Source: an uncultured Prochlorococcus sp.
GTDB taxonomy: Bacteria > Cyanobacteriota > Cyanobacteriia > PCC-6307 > Cyanobiaceae
Direction of reading: 5' to 3'
Assembly: GCA_902595175.1 (NCBI GenBank)
Contig: CACJPB010000006.1
Coordinates: 1 to 50,783, forward strand
Length of the DNA: 50,783 nt
Under the pieces are notes generated by a model that worked only from the letters and a program-made list of their open reading frames with translations, had not been told where the DNA came from and did not search any database. The translations under genes and the position numbers were made by a program. Shown one piece after another: positions 32,877 to 42,448 of this stretch (position 1 is the first letter of the stretch; the number at the start of each line of letters is the position of its first letter).

Positions 32877-34739
32877 CTATGCAGGCATTTTACTCTCTGC
32901 TAAGAGGGTTTTAAGATCCTCACCCTCTATAACTTCTTCTTGGAGAATTTTTTGAGAAATCGATTCAAGAAGAGGTAAATTATTCCTCAAAATATTTAGT
33001 GCTGTTTCGTGTGCATCATCAACTAAATCTCTAACCTCTTTGTCTATTGCTTGAGCAGTAGCATCACTAACAGATCTTCTTGGATTGTTTCCATTTCCTA
33101 AGAACTGACCTCCACCTTGTTTATCATAAGCAAGAGGACCAAGAATATCACTCATTCCAAATGTGCCGACCATTTGTTCTGCTATATCAGTTGCTCTTTG
33201 TAAATCATTTGAAGCTCCGGTAGTAATCTTTCCAAAGACAACCTCTTCTGCAGATCTTCCTCCAAGAAGAGTAGCTATTTGCCCTTTCAGTTCTTCTTTG
33301 GAATTCAAGAATCTTTCTTCAGTTGGCAATTGAAGAGTATAACCAAGAGCACTCATACCTCTTGGTACAATCGAAATCTTTGCGACTTTAGAACCTCCAG
33401 GCATGAGATGGCCAACTATTGCATGACCAACTTCATGATATGCAACGACTTTCTTTTCATCATCTTGCAAAACACGACTCTTTTTTTCCAAACCAGCAAC
33501 AACTCTCTCAATAGCCTCACTTAAATCTTGTTGCTCTACGCTTTTTCTTTTGGCTCTGGCTGCAAGTAAAGCAGCTTCATTTACCATGTTTGCTAAATCG
33601 GCACCTGCAAAACCGCTTGTTGCTTGAGCAATTGAATCTAAATCTATAGAGTCTGCTAATTTAACTTTTTTTGTATAAATTTCTAGAATTGTTTTTCTTC
33701 CTGACAAATCAGGTCTATCTACTAAAACTTGCCTATCAAATCTTCCAGGTCTTAATAACGCAGCATCTAGGACTTCCGGTTGGTTAGTCGCAGCAAGAAC
33801 AATAACAGGCTTATCAGCTGAAGCAAAACCATCCATTTCAGTTAGCAACTGATTTAAAGTTTGTTCTCTTTCATCATTGCCACCAACTACTCCCATAGAT
33901 CCAGAACGGCTTTTACCTATAGCATCTAATTCGTCAATAAAAATAATGCAAGGAGCTTTTTTCTTTGCTTGTTCAAACAAATCCCTAACTCTTGCGGCAC
34001 CTGCACCTACAAAAAGCTCAACAAATTCAGAACCTGAAATGATAAAGAAAGGGACTTCTGCTTCACCAGCTACAGCCTTTGAAAGAAGAGTTTTTCCTGT
34101 TCCTGGAGGTCCCACAAGAAGTACACCTTTAGGTATTCGCGCTCCAATATCGGTATATCTTTCAGGTTTTTTTAAAAAATCAACTATCTCTGTTAATTCA
34201 TCCTTAGCTTCATCAACTCCAGCTACGTCTGCGAATGTTACTTTTGATTCATCATCTGGGACATAAACTTTAGCTTTGCTTTTAGTAAAACTTAGAGCTC
34301 CCTGAGCACCTCCGCCACCCATGCTTCTTCTAGCAAAAAATTGTAAGACAAGGATAAAAATCAAAGGAGGTACAACCCAGCTCAATATAGTTGAGAAGAA
34401 GTTAGGTTTCTTTGGAGGAGCAGCAGCGAATTCCACACCTTTACTTTCTAGCCTTTGGGGCAGATCCATATCAAAAATTGGGGTTGTTGCTAAAACTGAA
34501 GGTGCTCCTTCTTCAGCTCCATTTAACTCATATCTAATCTGTTCTTGAGTGATATATGCACGCTTAACTTCACCATCATTAACCTGATCTATAAATAAAG
34601 AGTAAGGAACCCTGGGTATTTGCATATTTTGATTAGGGAAAAGGCTACTAAAAAGAAGTAGTGCTCCAACTCCTATCAAAATTATATTTACAATTCCAAA
34701 TCTTCTATTAGGTTGATTATCGTCTTGTCTTATTGGCAT
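32877..34739 (-). CDS. ftsH: ATP-dependent membrane zinc protease FtsH
   Basis: FtsH is a membrane AAA protease; in cyanobacteria several paralogues exist and some repair photosystem II. It has two N-terminal membrane spans (IILIGVGALLLFSSLF and LSWVVPPLIFILVLQFF), Walker A GPPGTGKT near residue 210, Walker B with CIIFIDELDAIGKSR, SRH-like ATNQPEVLDAALLRPGRFDR, and the zinc site HEVGH (HEXXH) around residue 437. The ATG at 34739 (MPIRQDDNQPNRRFG, 620 residues) is preferred over the TTG at 34751. It is read toward argF. The paralogue class cannot be fixed without an alignment. Confidence 0.95.
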   Translation of the reverse strand: MPIRQDDNQPNRRFGIVNIILIGVGALLLFSSLFPNQNMQIPRVPYSLFIDQVNDGEVKRAYITQEQIRYELNGAEEGAPSVLATTPIFDMDLPQRLESKGVEFAAAPPKKPNFFSTILSWVVPPLIFILVLQFFARRSMGGGGAQGALSFTKSKAKVYVPDDESKVTFADVAGVDEAKDELTEIVDFLKKPERYTDIGARIPKGVLLVGPPGTGKTLLSKAVAGEAEVPFFIISGSEFVELFVGAGAARVRDLFEQAKKKAPCIIFIDELDAIGKSRSGSMGVVGGNDEREQTLNQLLTEMDGFASADKPVIVLAATNQPEVLDAALLRPGRFDRQVLVDRPDLSGRKTILEIYTKKVKLADSIDLDSIAQATSGFAGADLANMVNEAALLAARAKRKSVEQQDLSEAIERVVAGLEKKSRVLQDDEKKVVAYHEVGHAIVGHLMPGGSKVAKISIVPRGMSALGYTLQLPTEERFLNSKEELKGQIATLLGGRSAEEVVFGKITTGASNDLQRATDIAEQMVGTFGMSDILGPLAYDKQGGGQFLGNGNNPRRSVSDATAQAIDKEVRDLVDDAHETALNILRNNLPLLESISQKILQEEVIEGEDLKTLLAESKMPA

Positions 34740-34771
34740 AATATTAGTCAAATTTGTACTTATTATAAACT

Positions 34772-34801
34772 AAACGATGAGTTTCCGTCCCTGTATCGTT
34801 T
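34772..34801. other. Stem-loop upstream of ftsH
   Basis: AAACGAT and ATCGTTT pair across a 16-base loop, with a T-run beginning inside and after the second arm on the + strand. Nothing convincing is transcribed on that strand, so it is either a 5'-leader element of ftsH or a terminator for an unseen transcript. A 10-base perfect palindrome, ACCGTACGGT (34815-34824), lies next to it. Confidence 0.35.
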
Positions 34802-34863
34802 TTTTTGGGTAAGAACCGTACGGTACTTGGATTAATATAAATTATTAAAATTAATTATTAAAA

Positions 34864-35958
34864 TTAATTTTCAAAACAACTTTTAAAGCATATATCATCA
34901 TTTATCAAACTTACCTGAGAATCACTTAAATTAATAATCTCATTCATATCTTCAAATTCAAAATCGCCAACAGGATTCATACTATTTTCTCCACCTAAAA
35001 TTTTTGGAGCAATAAAGGTAATAATCTCTTGAATACAGTTAGATCGGATAGCTGCAGTAGCTAGTCTAGGGCCACATTCCCAAAGCACTTTATTACAACC
35101 TCTTCTAGCAAGAATTTCTGAAATTAACTCTGGATTATCTGATGATACCTTTTCAACCTCAACACTTTTCGGAATCCTTGAAAGGTAGCTTTCATTCGCT
35201 GAAGAAGAATTATAAATAACTAAAGTTTTTGCCTTATTACAATCCCAAAGATTAGATTTTGAGGGAAGATCTAAGCTTTGTGTGAAAACAACCCGCAAAG
35301 GCTCTGGTTTTTTTGAACCTCTAGAAGTTAAAAGTGGATTATCTTTTCTTAATGTGTTTCCACCAATTATTATTGCGTCAAATTCTGCCCTATAAGAGTG
35401 AACTCTTGACCTTGATTCTTTATTAGTAATCCACTTACTTTTCCCATTCTTAAGAGCTACTCTCCCATCTATACTCATTGCCCATTTGAGAACTCCATAT
35501 GACTTACTAGTAATATTCCTGTATATAAAATCCTTATTTAAATCTAAGGATTCTTTTTTACATAATCCTAAGTGAACTTGTATTCCAGCCTCCTTTAACA
35601 TTTTAATACCTTTACCAGCGACTCTTTTATCAGGGTCTTCAATAGATATATATACCTTTTTTATCCCAGAGGATATAACCTTATCTACACATGGAGGTGT
35701 TTTACCATGGTGGCAGCAAGGTTCAAGATTTACATACATTGATCCTCCTTTAGCATCTTTTTTTAAATTATTAAAAGCCATTGCCTCTGCATGAGGCATG
35801 CCAGCCTTGTAATGAAATCCTTCTGAAATAAGGTTTCCATTGTTATCAAGTATCACTGCTCCCACCCTTGGGTTTGGACTCGTTGTATTTTTGCCTAAAG
35901 ACGCCAAAAAAATTGCTCTTTTCATCCATTTTGTATGACTTACATTTTTTTCAGACAT
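34864..35958 (-). CDS. ribD: Riboflavin biosynthesis deaminase/reductase
   Basis: RibD performs the deaminase and reductase steps of riboflavin synthesis. The N-terminal zinc deaminase domain has HAEAMAFNNL and PCCHHGKTPPCVDKVI with the two Cys and His ligands. The C-terminal reductase domain starts near residue 150 with YGVLKWAMSIDGRVALKNG and has IIGGNTLRKDNPLLTSR. The ATG at 35958 (MSEKNVSHTKWM) gives 364 residues, normal for the bifunctional enzyme. The TTG two codons earlier is unlikely. Nine to fifteen bases separate it from the DUF3122 gene. Confidence 0.95.
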   Translation of the reverse strand: MSEKNVSHTKWMKRAIFLASLGKNTTSPNPRVGAVILDNNGNLISEGFHYKAGMPHAEAMAFNNLKKDAKGGSMYVNLEPCCHHGKTPPCVDKVISSGIKKVYISIEDPDKRVAGKGIKMLKEAGIQVHLGLCKKESLDLNKDFIYRNITSKSYGVLKWAMSIDGRVALKNGKSKWITNKESRSRVHSYRAEFDAIIIGGNTLRKDNPLLTSRGSKKPEPLRVVFTQSLDLPSKSNLWDCNKAKTLVIYNSSSANESYLSRIPKSVEVEKVSSDNPELISEILARRGCNKVLWECGPRLATAAIRSNCIQEIITFIAPKILGGENSMNPVGDFEFEDMNEIINLSDSQVSLINDDICFKSCFEN

Positions 35959-35973
35959 CTCCAAAAATAAAAT

Positions 35974-36474
35974 TCAGTTTATTGATCTCCACTCTTTAAC
36001 AACAAAAGGAGGAACAGGTAACTCAGAAAAAACTCCTGACAAAGATAATCTTAATGGTCTATTTTTATCTAAATTTCTGATCAATTCATCAAGATCAAAT
36101 TCTGCAGCAGCTTGTCTTCCATCATTTGCTAATTCCAAATTAAGTAATGTTTTATCATCTAAAAGCCACTGTTTTCTCCCTGATTCAACCCTTAAGTCAG
36201 TGGGATGATCAATTCTAAGATTTCCAGGATATCCTATTACTCTCAATATCAATTTATCTTCAAAAAGTGGAGATTTATAAGCCACTAATTGCCAAGTTTC
36301 AAAGTCCAAGTCCCTTAAAAACTCACTACTAGCAATTATTAATTCCCCGTTTATTTCTGTTTCTGCAACTTCTGCAGATACTTTTAATGGATTAAAAATA
36401 AAGGATATTAGTAAAAGTAAAGGTAATATTCCTTTTAAAAAAATATTTTTATTTGATTTTGTAATTTTCTTCAT
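35974..36474 (-). CDS. DUF3122 family exported protein
   Basis: This 166-residue protein has a signal peptide (KGILPLLLLISFIFNPLKVS followed by AEV). The mature part, with FETWQLVAYKSPLFEDKLIL, RVIGYPGNLRIDHPTDLRVE and NRPLRLSLSGVFSELPVPPF, fits the cyanobacterial DUF3122 family, whose role is unknown. It overlaps the 3' end of the preceding 83-residue gene by 26 bases. Confidence 0.8.
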   Translation of the reverse strand: MKKITKSNKNIFLKGILPLLLLISFIFNPLKVSAEVAETEINGELIIASSEFLRDLDFETWQLVAYKSPLFEDKLILRVIGYPGNLRIDHPTDLRVESGRKQWLLDDKTLLNLELANDGRQAAAEFDLDELIRNLDKNRPLRLSLSGVFSELPVPPFVVKEWRSIN

Positions 36475-36700
36475 TTTCAGAATCCATCAGGGCGTCTAGA
36501 GTTACAGCTGTTCTTACAATAGCTTGATACCTTTTGATTATTTTACGATTTTTTTCTATAACTCGAGATAAATTCAAAGTGTCTTTTTCAGAATAGCTAG
36601 ATGTTAAATCGTTAGAATCTTCTTCAATAAACTCAAATTCACTATCTTTATTAATTAGAGTTAATAATAAATCATGTAATCTCTTTCTTCTTTCAGACAA
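36449..36700 (-). CDS. 83-residue hypothetical protein
   Basis: This small acidic and helical protein starts MSERRKRLHDLLLTLINKDS from a TTG. It has a Ser/Asp/Glu-rich middle and a C-terminal helix (IIKRYQAIVRTAVTLDALMD). I do not recognise it. It overlaps the DUF3122 gene and is followed by ribD, so it is probably the first gene of that short operon. Confidence 0.6.
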   Translation of the reverse strand: MSERRKRLHDLLLTLINKDSEFEFIEEDSNDLTSSYSEKDTLNLSRVIEKNRKIIKRYQAIVRTAVTLDALMDSENEENYKIK

Positions 36701-36783
36701 TTAATTTACTATGATAGCTCGATTAATAATAAGATAATTTAATAAAACATTCAAACAGTTTAGTTCCTTTTCATGAAATATTG

Positions 36784-38058
36784 ATGACTGAAGTTTATAG
36801 AAAAATACATGTGGTAGGCATTAATTCATATATATTTGAAGATTTACCTTCCAAATTACAAGATTTATTTATAAAGACAGGAAATATTGCAGTTCCAAAT
36901 TCATATTTTGAAGAAATTAAATCATGGAGCGAAAATGGTTTAAAAAAAAAGAAATCTTTTTTTTCGAGCAACAGTAATAACGAACTTGTTGACTGGCTTA
37001 GATCTCAAAAAAATGATGTTATTTTAATTTCTAGAGGAGATCCACTTTGGTTTGGTATTGGAAGATTATTACTAGAAAATTTCTCAAAAGATGAATTAAT
37101 TTTTTACCCTTCAAATACTTGCCTTCAATTAGCATTTAGTAAGTTAAAGATCCCATGGCAAGATACTGTTAATGTAAGTATTCATGGCAGAGATTCGATT
37201 AAGTTAGTTGAGGCTCTAAAAGCAAGGCCTTTAAGTTTGGCTATTATTACAGATTCAAAAAACGAAAGTTTAGAAATAATTAAAAAACATTTATTAGAAT
37301 TAAATCTGATTGATTTCTATGATTTTTGGCTTTGTGAAGAGATAGGCTTCGAAAATGAAAATATACGCAAATTAAATCTGAAAGAGTCATTACCTTCAGA
37401 TATATCAAGTTTGAACATTGTTGTTCTTACACAAACAAAGAAAATTTTTTTAAATAAAAATATCCCTCTTTTCGGAATCAATGACAGTATTTTTAAAACT
37501 TTTGATGATAGACCAAATTTATTAACTAAAAGGGAGGTTCGCGTTCAAATCTTAGCTGATTTAGAGCTCCCGAAAAATGGTATCATTTGGGATATAGGAG
37601 CAGGTTGTGGATCAATTGGTTTAGAGGCATTAAAATTAAGGCCTAATTTAGATTTGTTTTGTATCGATAAACGGTTTGGATCAAAAGCATTGATAGAAGA
37701 AAACTCAAGAAGGCTTGGAGTTAAACCAAAATTTATTTTTGAGGAAGACATAATTAAAACCTTGAATTCGAGAAATTTAGGTTCTTTTGAAAAACCTAAT
37801 AGAATATTAATTGGAGGATGTGACAAAAAGACTAAACTTCAAATTATTGATGCGATGGCTATGAGCATGAGAATTGGAGATATTATCGTTATCCCAATAA
37901 TTGACATTCAAACTATTAAAGAGTTGAAAGAGGAATTAGAAGATAAAAATTTCAAAACAAATTTAAATTTAATTCAGACCTATAAAAGCTTAAGTATCGC
38001 GGACGGAATGAGATTAGAACCAAATAATCCTGTTTTTCTATTAAAAGGGAAAAAATAA
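36784..38058 (+). CDS. cobL: Precorrin-6Y C5,15-methyltransferase (decarboxylating)
   Basis: This is a bifunctional CbiE-CbiT (CobL) enzyme of cobalamin synthesis, 424 residues. The N-terminal CbiE half contains a Gly-rich SAM site region, VILISRGDPLWFGIGRLLLE, and IHGRDSIKLVEALKARPLSL. The CbiT half starts near residue 240 with LTKREVRVQILADLELPKNG and the SAM motif IWDIGAGCGSIGLEAL. The CbiE start normally includes VVGI, here HVVGINSY. The ATG at 36784 is used, not the TTG at 36781. It is consistent with B12 synthesis in this lineage. Confidence 0.92.
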   Translation: MTEVYRKIHVVGINSYIFEDLPSKLQDLFIKTGNIAVPNSYFEEIKSWSENGLKKKKSFFSSNSNNELVDWLRSQKNDVILISRGDPLWFGIGRLLLENFSKDELIFYPSNTCLQLAFSKLKIPWQDTVNVSIHGRDSIKLVEALKARPLSLAIITDSKNESLEIIKKHLLELNLIDFYDFWLCEEIGFENENIRKLNLKESLPSDISSLNIVVLTQTKKIFLNKNIPLFGINDSIFKTFDDRPNLLTKREVRVQILADLELPKNGIIWDIGAGCGSIGLEALKLRPNLDLFCIDKRFGSKALIEENSRRLGVKPKFIFEEDIIKTLNSRNLGSFEKPNRILIGGCDKKTKLQIIDAMAMSMRIGDIIVIPIIDIQTIKELKEELEDKNFKTNLNLIQTYKSLSIADGMRLEPNNPVFLLKGKK

Positions 38059-38071
38059 ATTTAAGTAATTG

Positions 38072-38980
38072 TTATTTGTCAGGTTTAGCCACATGGGGCA
38101 ACCCCCAACCTAGTTTATTTCTTAAAACTTGGAAAAATTCATGATCTTCAAGTCTTATAAACTTCACGGAGTGTTTACTTTTTCTTATTAGGACCCTATC
38201 TTCAGGCCAAACATAACAACCAGCATTCCCATCAACAACCATTACTAATCTTTCAGGAGTCGCAGGGAAAACAGTTACTGGTTCTGAATCATTAAATACT
38301 AACGCCCTTGATGCCAATGAATGTGGCGCAATTGGAGTTAATTGTACTACTGGACAATCAGGCGTAATAACTGGTCCTCCAGCACTAAGAGAATATGCAG
38401 TAGAACCAGTTGGAGTAGATAAAATTACTCCATCAGCTGAAATATCCACAGGAGCATGTCGTCCTATAGAAATCTCAAAGTGACACATACTTGTGAGAGG
38501 TTCTCTATGAAGCGCCATTTCATTAAGGCAAAGAGACTCCCATCTCCTCTGATCATTCCTCATTACGCTGATAATAAAGCAAGTTCTTTCCTCAATATCC
38601 CAATTTCCAGCAATTATTACATCTAAAGCCTCATCCAAGTTAGATAAATAAGCTTCCGCAAGAAATCCTAAATGACCAGTATTTATTGTAAGAATTGGAA
38701 TTTTAGCAGGTGCTGTTTGCCTTGCAGCAGAAAGCACAGTCCCATCTCCGCCAAGAACGATTGCAAATTCCATTGATGAATCAAAACCCTCGGGAACGCA
38801 ATTCATATATCCCAAAGGACGAACATGTTGATCAGGATTTGCGAAACCAACCATCCCTCCAGAGCTACTAACTCTTAGAACTTCAAAATTAGATTTTTCC
38901 AATTTTTTTTGGACAGAAGTTGCAGTTTGAACAGCTAGTTCTTTTCCGTCATTAACGATTAGTCCTGCTTTACGTACCAA
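38072..38980 (-). CDS. nadK: NAD kinase
   Basis: NadK phosphorylates NAD to NADP. The 302-residue protein has the diagnostic [11 protein letters not shown] at residues 77-87 (Asp is the catalytic base), [13 protein letters not shown], the NE-containing [13 protein letters not shown], and [20 protein letters not shown]. The start is TTG at 38980, since an in-frame TGA precedes it and no ATG is nearby. It converges on cobL with a 13-base gap. Cyanobacteria often carry two NAD kinases, and only one is seen here. Confidence 0.94.
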   Translation of the reverse strand: MVRKAGLIVNDGKELAVQTATSVQKKLEKSNFEVLRVSSSGGMVGFANPDQHVRPLGYMNCVPEGFDSSMEFAIVLGGDGTVLSAARQTAPAKIPILTINTGHLGFLAEAYLSNLDEALDVIIAGNWDIEERTCFIISVMRNDQRRWESLCLNEMALHREPLTSMCHFEISIGRHAPVDISADGVILSTPTGSTAYSLSAGGPVITPDCPVVQLTPIAPHSLASRALVFNDSEPVTVFPATPERLVMVVDGNAGCYVWPEDRVLIRKSKHSVKFIRLEDHEFFQVLRNKLGWGLPHVAKPDK

Positions 38981-39050
38981 TCAAAAAATTAAAACTAAGA
39001 CTATCTTAAACTAATTTGTTGGACAATCCTAATTTAAGAATTAAATACTA

Positions 39051-40058
39051 TTAGAACTGTTCTAAGAATCTAAGATCATTTGTATAAAATTTTCTGATGT
39101 CGTCGATCTGATGTCTCACCATACAAAATCTTTCAACTCCTAATCCAGCTGCAAAGCCGGTCCATTTCTCAGAATCTATTCCTAATTTTCCTAAGACCTT
39201 CGGATCTACCATTCCGCAGCCCATTACTTCTAACCATTTACCTTTCCATTTCACATCTACTTCTGCCGAAGGTTCAGTAAATGGGAAATAACTTGCTCTA
39301 AATCTTACAGGAATATCTCCAAAAAAGGTCTTTAAAAATGTAAGAACTGTTCCTCTTAAATGACTAAAATTAATATCTTTATCGATACATAAAACTTCAA
39401 CCTGATTAAATACAGGGGAATGAGTAGCGTCTACAGCATCTCTCCTATATACTCTACCCGGTGCAATAATTCTCACTGGTGGAGGATTTTTCTCTAAGAA
39501 CCGTATCTGAACAGGAGAAGTATGGGTCCTTAAAAGTTGATTTTCATCTAAATAGAAAGTATCCTGCATATCTCTTGCGGGATGATTTTTGGGTATATTA
39601 AGAGACTCAAAATTATAAAAATCAGTTTCTATTTCAGGCCCACTTTCAACTGAGTATCCTAAACCACAAAAAATATCTATTATTTCATCTTGAGTTGAAA
39701 TTAAAGGATGTTTATGGCCAGGGGGTGTTCCAATTGAAGGAATAGTTACATCAATTTTTTCTGTCTTAATCTTTTTGTCTAAGGCTTCAATATTTAGTTG
39801 ATTTTTTCTTTCAGTTATTAGTTCTTGCAAATTTATCTTTATTAAATTTGCCTTCTGGCCAACAACTGGTCTATCAGTAGCAGATAATTGACCCATCGTT
39901 TTCAAGATGATTGACAAATCACCTTTTTTTCCTAGCAAGGAGACTCTTAATTGATCCAGTTCCTCATGTGTATTGGCATTATCTATATTATTTTTAGCTT
40001 TTAGAGAAAGATTATTTAGTTTCTCCTCAATTTGACTTAATGATTCAATCTGACTCAC
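39051..40058 (-). CDS. pheS: Phenylalanyl-tRNA synthetase alpha chain
   Basis: PheS is the catalytic class II subunit of phenylalanyl-tRNA synthetase. The 335-residue protein has an N-terminal coiled coil and then motif 2-like [20 protein letters not shown] and motif 3 [20 protein letters not shown]. Additional marks are [26 protein letters not shown] and [17 protein letters not shown]. The partner pheT is not in the window, as is common when the two genes are unlinked. Confidence 0.96.
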   Translation of the reverse strand: MSQIESLSQIEEKLNNLSLKAKNNIDNANTHEELDQLRVSLLGKKGDLSIILKTMGQLSATDRPVVGQKANLIKINLQELITERKNQLNIEALDKKIKTEKIDVTIPSIGTPPGHKHPLISTQDEIIDIFCGLGYSVESGPEIETDFYNFESLNIPKNHPARDMQDTFYLDENQLLRTHTSPVQIRFLEKNPPPVRIIAPGRVYRRDAVDATHSPVFNQVEVLCIDKDINFSHLRGTVLTFLKTFFGDIPVRFRASYFPFTEPSAEVDVKWKGKWLEVMGCGMVDPKVLGKLGIDSEKWTGFAAGLGVERFCMVRHQIDDIRKFYTNDLRFLEQF

Positions 40059-40126
40059 TGATATAGTAAAAATAAGTATTTCTTTATTTTACTTAAATAT
40101 CGTCCATAAATAAAATTTATTGATTA

Positions 40127-40936
40127 ATGAAACCGTTAAATATATTAATTAGTAATGATGATGGTGTTTTTGCGGCAGGGATAAGAGCTTTAGCAAAGTC
40201 CGCGCAAAAAAGGGGGCATAATATTAAAGTAGTATGTCCTGACCAAGAAAGATCAGCTACTGGTCATGGCCTTACATTACAATCTCCATTAAGAGTGGAA
40301 AGAGCGGACGAATTATTTGAGGAAGGAATTGAGGCATGGGGATGTTCTGGCACGCCTGCTGATTGCGTCAAATTAGCACTATCTGAACTCTTGGATAATA
40401 AACCTGATTTAGTTCTATCCGGAATAAATCACGGGCCCAATCTAGGGACAGATATTTTTTGTTCAGGCACGGTTGCTGCAGCCATGGAAGGCACCTTAGA
40501 AAATGTTCCTTCCATGGCAATAAGTGTTGCTAGTTTTAAATGGAAAAATTTTGAATTTGCTGGAGAAATTGCGATGAATATTGCCGAACAAGCTATTAAC
40601 GACAATTGGCCAGCTTCACTTTTATTAAACTTGAACATACCTCCTTGCGAGAAAAGCAAAATAAAAGAATTATCTTGGACAAGATTATCAGTAAGAAAAT
40701 ATAAAAATCAATTTTCCAAAAGAGAAGACCCAAGGGGGGACGATTATTATTGGTTAGCCGGTGAGGTGGTTTTAGATCTTAAATCAAAAGGTTATGGTCC
40801 AAAAAACTGGCCTAGTGATGTATCTCAAATACAAGACAATAAAATATCTCTTACACCTGTAGAGCCAGATTTATTTTACAGGGGCAATTTAGATGACTTA
40901 CCTAAAATTAATAATTCATTTGTAAATCCTTCTTAA
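40127..40936 (+). CDS. surE: 5'-nucleotidase SurE
   Basis: SurE removes phosphate from nucleoside 5'- and 3'-monophosphates. The 269-residue protein starts [20 protein letters not shown] with metal ligands D11 and D12, followed by [16 protein letters not shown], and has [20 protein letters not shown] with the catalytic Asn and Ser. Length and motif order are normal. Its last 21 bases overlap the 3' end of the convergent DUF3611 gene. Confidence 0.95.
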   Translation: MKPLNILISNDDGVFAAGIRALAKSAQKRGHNIKVVCPDQERSATGHGLTLQSPLRVERADELFEEGIEAWGCSGTPADCVKLALSELLDNKPDLVLSGINHGPNLGTDIFCSGTVAAAMEGTLENVPSMAISVASFKWKNFEFAGEIAMNIAEQAINDNWPASLLLNLNIPPCEKSKIKELSWTRLSVRKYKNQFSKREDPRGDDYYWLAGEVVLDLKSKGYGPKNWPSDVSQIQDNKISLTPVEPDLFYRGNLDDLPKINNSFVNPS

Positions 40937-41449
40937 AAGCCATAAAGAAAAGCAAAGGCCAAAAAAGTGAGCAGCAATAACTTGTGTGTTACTAAGAACT
41001 GATAATATTTCTAATCCCGTAATTGGGATATCAGATGTAGCTGTTATTAATTGTCCAGTTGTTTGAGAGGATGCTTGTATAAATAAGGCACCCATAAGAG
41101 CTTGATATCCAATTAATCCAAACAAAATTCCTAATAAATCAACTATTAGGCCTCTTTTTATCAATTTACTGGTTTGTCCTCTTGAGGGTCTTGCGTTGCT
41201 TGCGATTGCTCTTCCTGTTCTAACTATTAACCAACCTTGCCAAAGACTAAAAAGAAGTAAAATCAAGGATATTGTCGTTAATGATAGGCCAGGCGCTAAA
41301 CCAAGCTGTCCATCGCTATTATTTACAACATTTGAAAAAAGCAAAACAGCTGCAACAACAACACCTAAAATGGATTGAACCCAAAAGCGTATCCATCCAA
41401 TGCGCCGCATTCCAAATGAAAGGGACTGAAAATCAATTTTGTCAGACAT
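40916..41449 (-). CDS. DUF3611 family membrane protein
   Basis: This 177-residue cyanobacterial membrane protein of the DUF3611 family has an N-terminal [20 protein letters not shown], about four membrane spans (for example [18 protein letters not shown] and [20 protein letters not shown]), an R[10 protein letters not shown] loop, and a final span [16 protein letters not shown]. The function is unknown; plant and cyanobacterial relatives are plastid or thylakoid proteins. It overlaps surE by 21 bases tail to tail. Confidence 0.8.
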   Translation of the reverse strand: MSDKIDFQSLSFGMRRIGWIRFWVQSILGVVVAAVLLFSNVVNNSDGQLGLAPGLSLTTISLILLLFSLWQGWLIVRTGRAIASNARPSRGQTSKLIKRGLIVDLLGILFGLIGYQALMGALFIQASSQTTGQLITATSDIPITGLEILSVLSNTQVIAAHFFGLCFSLWLLRRIYK

Positions 41450-41517
41450 TCATTTGATTGAATAAACTATAATCTATTCAAATTTGCCATCAAAATCATA
41501 AAATTGCACGTAATCTT

Positions 41518-42441
41518 TTGATCTCTTTAATATCGCCATCTGAAGTTAAGAAACCTACTTCAATAGCTATTGGAAGTTTTGATGGCCTACATGCTGGCCA
41601 TAGAAAATTAATTAAAAGTGTAGTTGAAGAAAATCAATATACCCCAACAATTGCTAGTTTCTGGCCTCATCCCAGAGAAGTGCTATACAACGAGACACGT
41701 CTTAGACTTGATCTCCCCTATGAAAAACTACCTATCCTTGAAGATCTTGGAATTGAACAATTAGTTCTAATTCCTTTTGATAAGGAACTATCTAAATTAA
41801 GTGCAGAAAAATTCGTAAGAGATATTTTGATAAATCAATTACAAGCAAAAAACATTTCTGTAGGAGCTAATTTTAAATTTGGTTTTAGAAGAAGTGGAGA
41901 CATAAATACCATAAAAAATACTATTAAAGATACTGATATAAAACTAAAAATTACTCCAATTCTAGAAGACAAAAAAGGTAGAATCAGTAGTAGCAGAATA
42001 AGAGAATTATTAGATAAAAGTGATCTGAAAAATGCTTTCAAAATTCTTAATAGGCCTTATAGTTTTAATGGAAAAGTTGTTAAAGGTAAAGGAATTGGAA
42101 AAAGTATAGGATGGCCTACCGCAAATCTTGAAATAGATGGCAGAAAATTTTTACCTGGAGAAGGAGTTTACGCAGCTTGGACAACTATTGAAAATTCCAA
42201 TCAAAAAATTGAATCTGTTATGAATCTTGGCTCTCAACCAACAATAAATCCTTTATTGCCTTCTGCAGTTGAAGTTCATTTAATAAATAAAAACATCGAT
42301 CTATATGGTTTAAATCTATCTGTTGAACCAGTTGAAAAACTTAGATCTCAAATCAAGTTCAAAAATATAGATCAACTTTCTAATCAAATTAAAAAAGATA
42401 GAGATAATGCTCTGAAAATTTTTAATCACTACAAAAAATAA
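41518..42441 (+). CDS. ribF: Bifunctional riboflavin kinase/FAD synthetase
   Basis: RibF makes FMN and then FAD. The 307-residue protein has the nucleotidyltransferase half SIAIGSFDGLHAGHRKLIKS and ISSSRIRELLDKSDLKNAFK. The C-terminal flavokinase half has GIGKSIGWPTANLEIDGRKF and VMNLGSQPTINPLLPSAVEV. Start is TTG at 41518, leaving a 68-base gap to the divergent DUF3611 gene. The downstream thiE starts 7 bases after the stop, so co-transcription is likely. Confidence 0.95.
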   Translation: MISLISPSEVKKPTSIAIGSFDGLHAGHRKLIKSVVEENQYTPTIASFWPHPREVLYNETRLRLDLPYEKLPILEDLGIEQLVLIPFDKELSKLSAEKFVRDILINQLQAKNISVGANFKFGFRRSGDINTIKNTIKDTDIKLKITPILEDKKGRISSSRIRELLDKSDLKNAFKILNRPYSFNGKVVKGKGIGKSIGWPTANLEIDGRKFLPGEGVYAAWTTIENSNQKIESVMNLGSQPTINPLLPSAVEVHLINKNIDLYGLNLSVEPVEKLRSQIKFKNIDQLSNQIKKDRDNALKIFNHYKK

Positions 42442-42448
42442 ATTACAA

